Assembly (NCBI GenBank): GCA_022710245.1
Contig: JAKLHH010000379.1
Span: 1-7,190 of the forward strand
DNA length: 7,190 nt
Source of the DNA: Myxococcota bacterium
Lineage (GTDB): Bacteria > Myxococcota > Polyangia > GCA-2747355 > JAKLHH01
Direction of reading: 5' to 3'
Position 1 is the first letter of the stretch. Each line of letters opens with the position of its first letter. Both the position numbers and the translations under genes were made by a program. Shown here one piece after another: positions 5,037 to 7,190 of this stretch. The notes under the pieces are model-generated. The model made no database searches and had not been told where the DNA came from. It saw only the letters and a list, made by a program, of their open reading frames with translations.

Positions 5037-6067
5037 GGTTACGGGCACACGCCGGCCGCCTCCTCGGGTGCCTCGTGGCGCTGCTCCTCCTCGGGGTCGC
5101 GCCGCTCGCCAGCGCCGATGCGCCTCCGGCTCGCCAGCTGCTCGACGAGGCGATCGAGCTCTTCAACCGCGGCTCGGTGGACGAGTCCGTCCAGCTCCTC
5201 GAGCGCGCCCGCCGCGCCACCCGCGAGCCCAAGCTCCTCGGCCAGATCGAGCTCTACCTCGGGCTCAACCACGCCGCCGAGCGGCGCACCGCTCGAGCCC
5301 GCCAGGCCTTCGCCGAGGCGCTCGGCCACGATCCCTCGCTGCGCCTCGACGCGTACCGGACCAAGCCCGAGCTGGTCGCGCTCTTCGAGGCGGTCCGCCG
5401 CGAGCGGCTCGCGCTGCTGCGGGTGATGGCGAACGTGGCCGGCGCGGAGGTCTGGCTCGACGGTGGCCGCGCGGGGCGAGTCCCCCTCGAGGCCACGCTC
5501 GCGCCTGGCGGGCACACCCTCGAGCTGCGCGGGGCAGACGGCGCCCGGCTCTACCAGCGGCGGGTGGAGCTGGTCGCCGGCCGCGCGACGCTGATCGAGG
5601 TGATGCTCGCGCCCTCCGGGACGGGCAAGGTCGAGCCGACCACGCCCTCGCCCACGCCGGAGCGCCCGCGACCGCCGCCGCGAGCGCGGCCGCGTCGCCT
5701 GTGGACCTGGGTCGCGCTCGGCGGCGCGGTGGCAGCGAGCGCCGTCGCCATCGGCCTCGGCGCCTCGGCGCGAGCCGACCACGACGACGCCTGCGCGCTC
5801 CTCGTCGACGCGAGCCCGAGCTGCGAGGCGCGCACGGCGCTCAGGCGCCCCGCCGACGCGGCACGCTACCGCGAGCTCTACGACGCCGTGGGCGCGAAGA
5901 GCCTGGGCGCCAACGTCTCCTGGGGCATCGCGGGCGGCCTGGCGGTGACGGCCATCGTCCTCTACTTCGTCGAGGGCCGCGCGCCCGCCGCCGAGCGCGC
6001 GCTCCGCGCCTCCCTGGCGCCGGGGCCCGGCGGCAGCCTCGGGCTCTCCTTCGCGCTGCAGCGCTGA
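5033..6067 (+). CDS. TPR/PEGA-domain envelope protein coupled to the sigma factor
   Basis: A 344-residue exported protein. Residues 1-28 form a type I signal peptide with basic start, Leu-rich core and ASA-DA cleavage site. Residues about 33-101 are a TPR-like helical region (LLDEAIELFNRGSVDESVQL, ELYLGLNHAAERRTARARQA, FAEALGHDPSLRL). Residues about 128-193 form a PEGA-type beta domain (RVMANVAGAEVWLDGGRAGR, VPLEATLAPGGHTLELRG). A Pro/Arg-rich linker (202-222) leads to two hydrophobic segments at about 223-245 and 294-313, flanking a loop with Cys254 and Cys264, and a short C-terminal tail follows. The TPR-PEGA-membrane architecture is common in myxobacteria; PEGA domains are usually linked to surface or envelope functions. 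The ATG lies inside the sigma-factor stop region (ATGA, 4-nt overlap), so the two are co-translated. It could act as an envelope partner or regulator of the sigma factor, which is inference. No catalytic motif is seen. Confidence 0.87.
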   Translation: MRLRAHAGRLLGCLVALLLLGVAPLASADAPPARQLLDEAIELFNRGSVDESVQLLERARRATREPKLLGQIELYLGLNHAAERRTARARQAFAEALGHDPSLRLDAYRTKPELVALFEAVRRERLALLRVMANVAGAEVWLDGGRAGRVPLEATLAPGGHTLELRGADGARLYQRRVELVAGRATLIEVMLAPSGTGKVEPTTPSPTPERPRPPPRARPRRLWTWVALGGAVAASAVAIGLGASARADHDDACALLVDASPSCEARTALRRPADAARYRELYDAVGAKSLGANVSWGIAGGLAVTAIVLYFVEGRAPAAERALRASLAPGPGGSLGLSFALQR

Positions 6068-6091
6068 TCTCCCGGACGAGACTGCTGGCGA

Positions 6092-6112
6092 CGGCGCGCG
6101 AGAGCGGCGCCG
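6092..6112. terminator. GC-rich hairpin with GAGA loop between convergent genes
   Basis: In the 61-nt gap between the stop codons of the PEGA protein and the kinase, CGGCGCGC-GAGA-GC(G)GCGCCG can fold into an 8-bp stem with a single bulged G and a GNRA-type tetraloop. There is no T tract on either side, so it is not a classic intrinsic terminator. Its placement between convergent genes suggests a transcription-end or RNA-stabilising hairpin. Confidence 0.35.
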
Positions 6113-6128
6113 GAACGTCGCGATCCGC

Positions 6129-7190
6129 TCAGCGCTGCCGCATCGGGAAGCCGACCACCGTCCGCCCGGCCTTGACCCGCACGGTACGCGTCACCGGCTG
6201 GTAACCCTGCCGGCTGACGGTGACCTCGTGGGGGCCGGTCCGCACCGACGGCAGCGTGAGTGGCGTCCGACCGACGCGACGTCCGTCGAGGAAGACGTCC
6301 GCCCAGATGTAGGCGCCGTCGGCCGTCCGGGTCTGCACGGTCAGCTTGCCGTGACGCACCTTCGCCGCCCTCGGCGGCGCGGGCGGCTCGACCTCCCCCC
6401 CCGCGTCGTCCTCGGGAGCCTCTGGCGCCGCGTCGGCGGGCGGACGGCGCGGCTCGTGCTCTGGCCTGCCCCGGTCCGCGGCGGCCGCGCCGCCGTCGCG
6501 CGGGCCGCCGGAGGGGACGGGCGCCCCGCGCTGCTCGTGCCCGCCAGGCAGACCGAGCGCGAGCAGGGTCACAGCCCCGGCCGCGAGGAGCAGGCCTGCG
6601 CCCGCGCCCGCGGCCCAGGGCCAGCGCTGGCGCCTGCGCCGCTTGCCGCTCCGGCGGAGCAGCTCGGCGGTCGGGCTGGGCACCAGCCCCGCGGACGGCA
6701 GGCTGCGCGTCTGGTTGTCGAGCGACTCGACGAGGGCGCCGGCCCACCCCGCGCGGTGGAAGGACTCCACCAGCTCGGTCCACAGCACGCCGACGTCCGG
6801 CGGGCGGTCGTCGGGCTTCTTGCGCAGCGCGTGCAGGATCACCTCGCGGATCGGGCGAGGGATCTTCTTCCAGCGCGGCGTCGGGGTGGGGTCCTCGTAG
6901 ACGAGGCGGAAGATGACGGTGGGGACCGAGTCCGCGACGAAGGGGGGCTGGCCGGCCAGGATGCGGAACATGATGGCGCCGAGCGAGAAGATGTCGGCGC
7001 GCGGATCGACCTCGGACGAGCGGCCGCTCGCCTGCTCGGGTGCCATGTAGCTCGGCGAGCCCATCACCGCCAGGTTGGAGGTCAGCTCGCTCGCCACTCC
7101 CAGCACCTTCGAGATGCCGAAGTCCATCACCTTGACGAAGTCGGTGCGGCCGTCGCGCTCGCAGAGGAAGATGTTGCTCGGCTTCAGGTC
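6129..7190 (-). CDS. Hanks-type Ser/Thr protein kinase with C-terminal PEGA domain (N-terminus outside window)
   Basis: The frame is open from the window edge (353 residues visible) and ends at TGA 6131-6129. It opens exactly at the catalytic-loop sequence DLKPSN, whose Asp is the catalytic base, so the N-lobe with the P-loop and Lys lies beyond the window. Then follow the Mg-binding DFG (VMDFGISKV, fragment residues 23-25), the activation segment end GSPSYMAPEQASG (44-56), DIFSLGAIMFRILAGQPPF (helix F region) and the RKKPDDRP motif. A membrane-proximal basic stretch (GKRRRRQRW) precedes one transmembrane helix (about 190-214), then a Pro/Ala/acidic linker, then a PEGA domain in the last 73 residues (VFLDGRRVGRTPLTLPSVRT, GPHEVTVSRQGYQPVTRTVR). 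This is a cytoplasmic kinase with an extracytoplasmic PEGA sensor-like domain. A methionine at 7127 must not be taken as the start because the conserved catalytic loop lies before it. It converges on the sigma/PEGA operon. Confidence 0.92.
   Translation of the reverse strand, partial: DLKPSNIFLCERDGRTDFVKVMDFGISKVLGVASELTSNLAVMGSPSYMAPEQASGRSSEVDPRADIFSLGAIMFRILAGQPPFVADSVPTVIFRLVYEDPTPTPRWKKIPRPIREVILHALRKKPDDRPPDVGVLWTELVESFHRAGWAGALVESLDNQTRSLPSAGLVPSPTAELLRRSGKRRRRQRWPWAAGAGAGLLLAAGAVTLLALGLPGGHEQRGAPVPSGGPRDGGAAAADRGRPEHEPRRPPADAAPEAPEDDAGGEVEPPAPPRAAKVRHGKLTVQTRTADGAYIWADVFLDGRRVGRTPLTLPSVRTGPHEVTVSRQGYQPVTRTVRVKAGRTVVGFPMRQR

Noticed and set aside
4056..5048. Minus-strand open frame of 330 codons opposite the sigma factor
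   Set aside because: Composition is Leu/Glu/Arg/Gly repetitive and shows no recognisable domain, while the plus-strand frame encodes a clear sigma factor with helix-turn-helix.
5066..5080. Possible lipobox (LLGC) at the start of the PEGA protein
   Set aside because: The Cys at residue 13 lies before the hydrophobic core of the signal peptide rather than after it; a standard ASA-DA cleavage site follows.
5962..6783. Minus-strand frame of 273 codons overlapping the kinase tail
   Set aside because: Arg/Pro/Ala-rich out-of-frame reading of the kinase linker and PEGA region; no domain.

Overview
The window is very GC-rich with strongly G/C-biased third codon positions. It carries a sigma factor that looks like the Myxococcales-type sigma-70 group (TIGR03001-like), a Hanks-type kinase with a C-terminal PEGA domain, and a TPR/PEGA membrane protein. 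Together these point to a myxobacterium or a close relative (Myxococcota). This assignment comes from recognising gene families by eye, not from a database search.

Layout, left to right. (1) The 3' end of a multi-pass membrane protein (+, 1-407) converges on a three-gene minus-strand operon. (2) That operon (2170 down to 423) encodes a class V aminotransferase-fold cysteine desulfurase-like enzyme, a short YedF/DsrE-like protein and a DUF3343 putative Se/S carrier. All three are sulfur/selenium-handling proteins with conserved cysteines, and the genes are tightly packed (16-nt gap, then a 14-nt overlap). (3) Divergent from it, a small plus-strand gene (2215-2543) reads well only if one base is restored in a run of four C's near 2384, so it is annotated as a frameshifted gene. 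(4) A minus-strand pair (3922 down to 2554) encodes two DUF2382 (YsnF/AvaK-like) stress-type proteins, the second fused to an N-terminal YflT/17M-like domain. (5) A 220-bp divergent intergenic region (3923-4142) holds a good sigma-54-type -24/-12 element facing the stress pair and a perfect 7-bp inverted repeat just ahead of the sigma-factor gene. (6) The plus-strand sigma factor (4143-5036) overlaps by ATGA with a secreted or membrane-anchored TPR/PEGA protein (5033-6067). (7) Convergent to these, the C-terminal part of a Ser/Thr kinase with its own transmembrane helix and PEGA domain (6129 to the window end, minus strand) is cut off at the catalytic loop.

How the genes may work together. 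The left half looks like a selenium/sulfur mobilisation cassette: the desulfurase-like enzyme would release S or Se from an amino acid, and the YedF-like and DUF3343 proteins would carry it on cysteines. The right half looks regulatory: a dedicated sigma factor is translationally coupled to an envelope PEGA protein beside a transmembrane PEGA kinase, and next to stress-type genes that may be under sigma-54 control. No RNA genes, insertion sequences or CRISPR arrays were seen.
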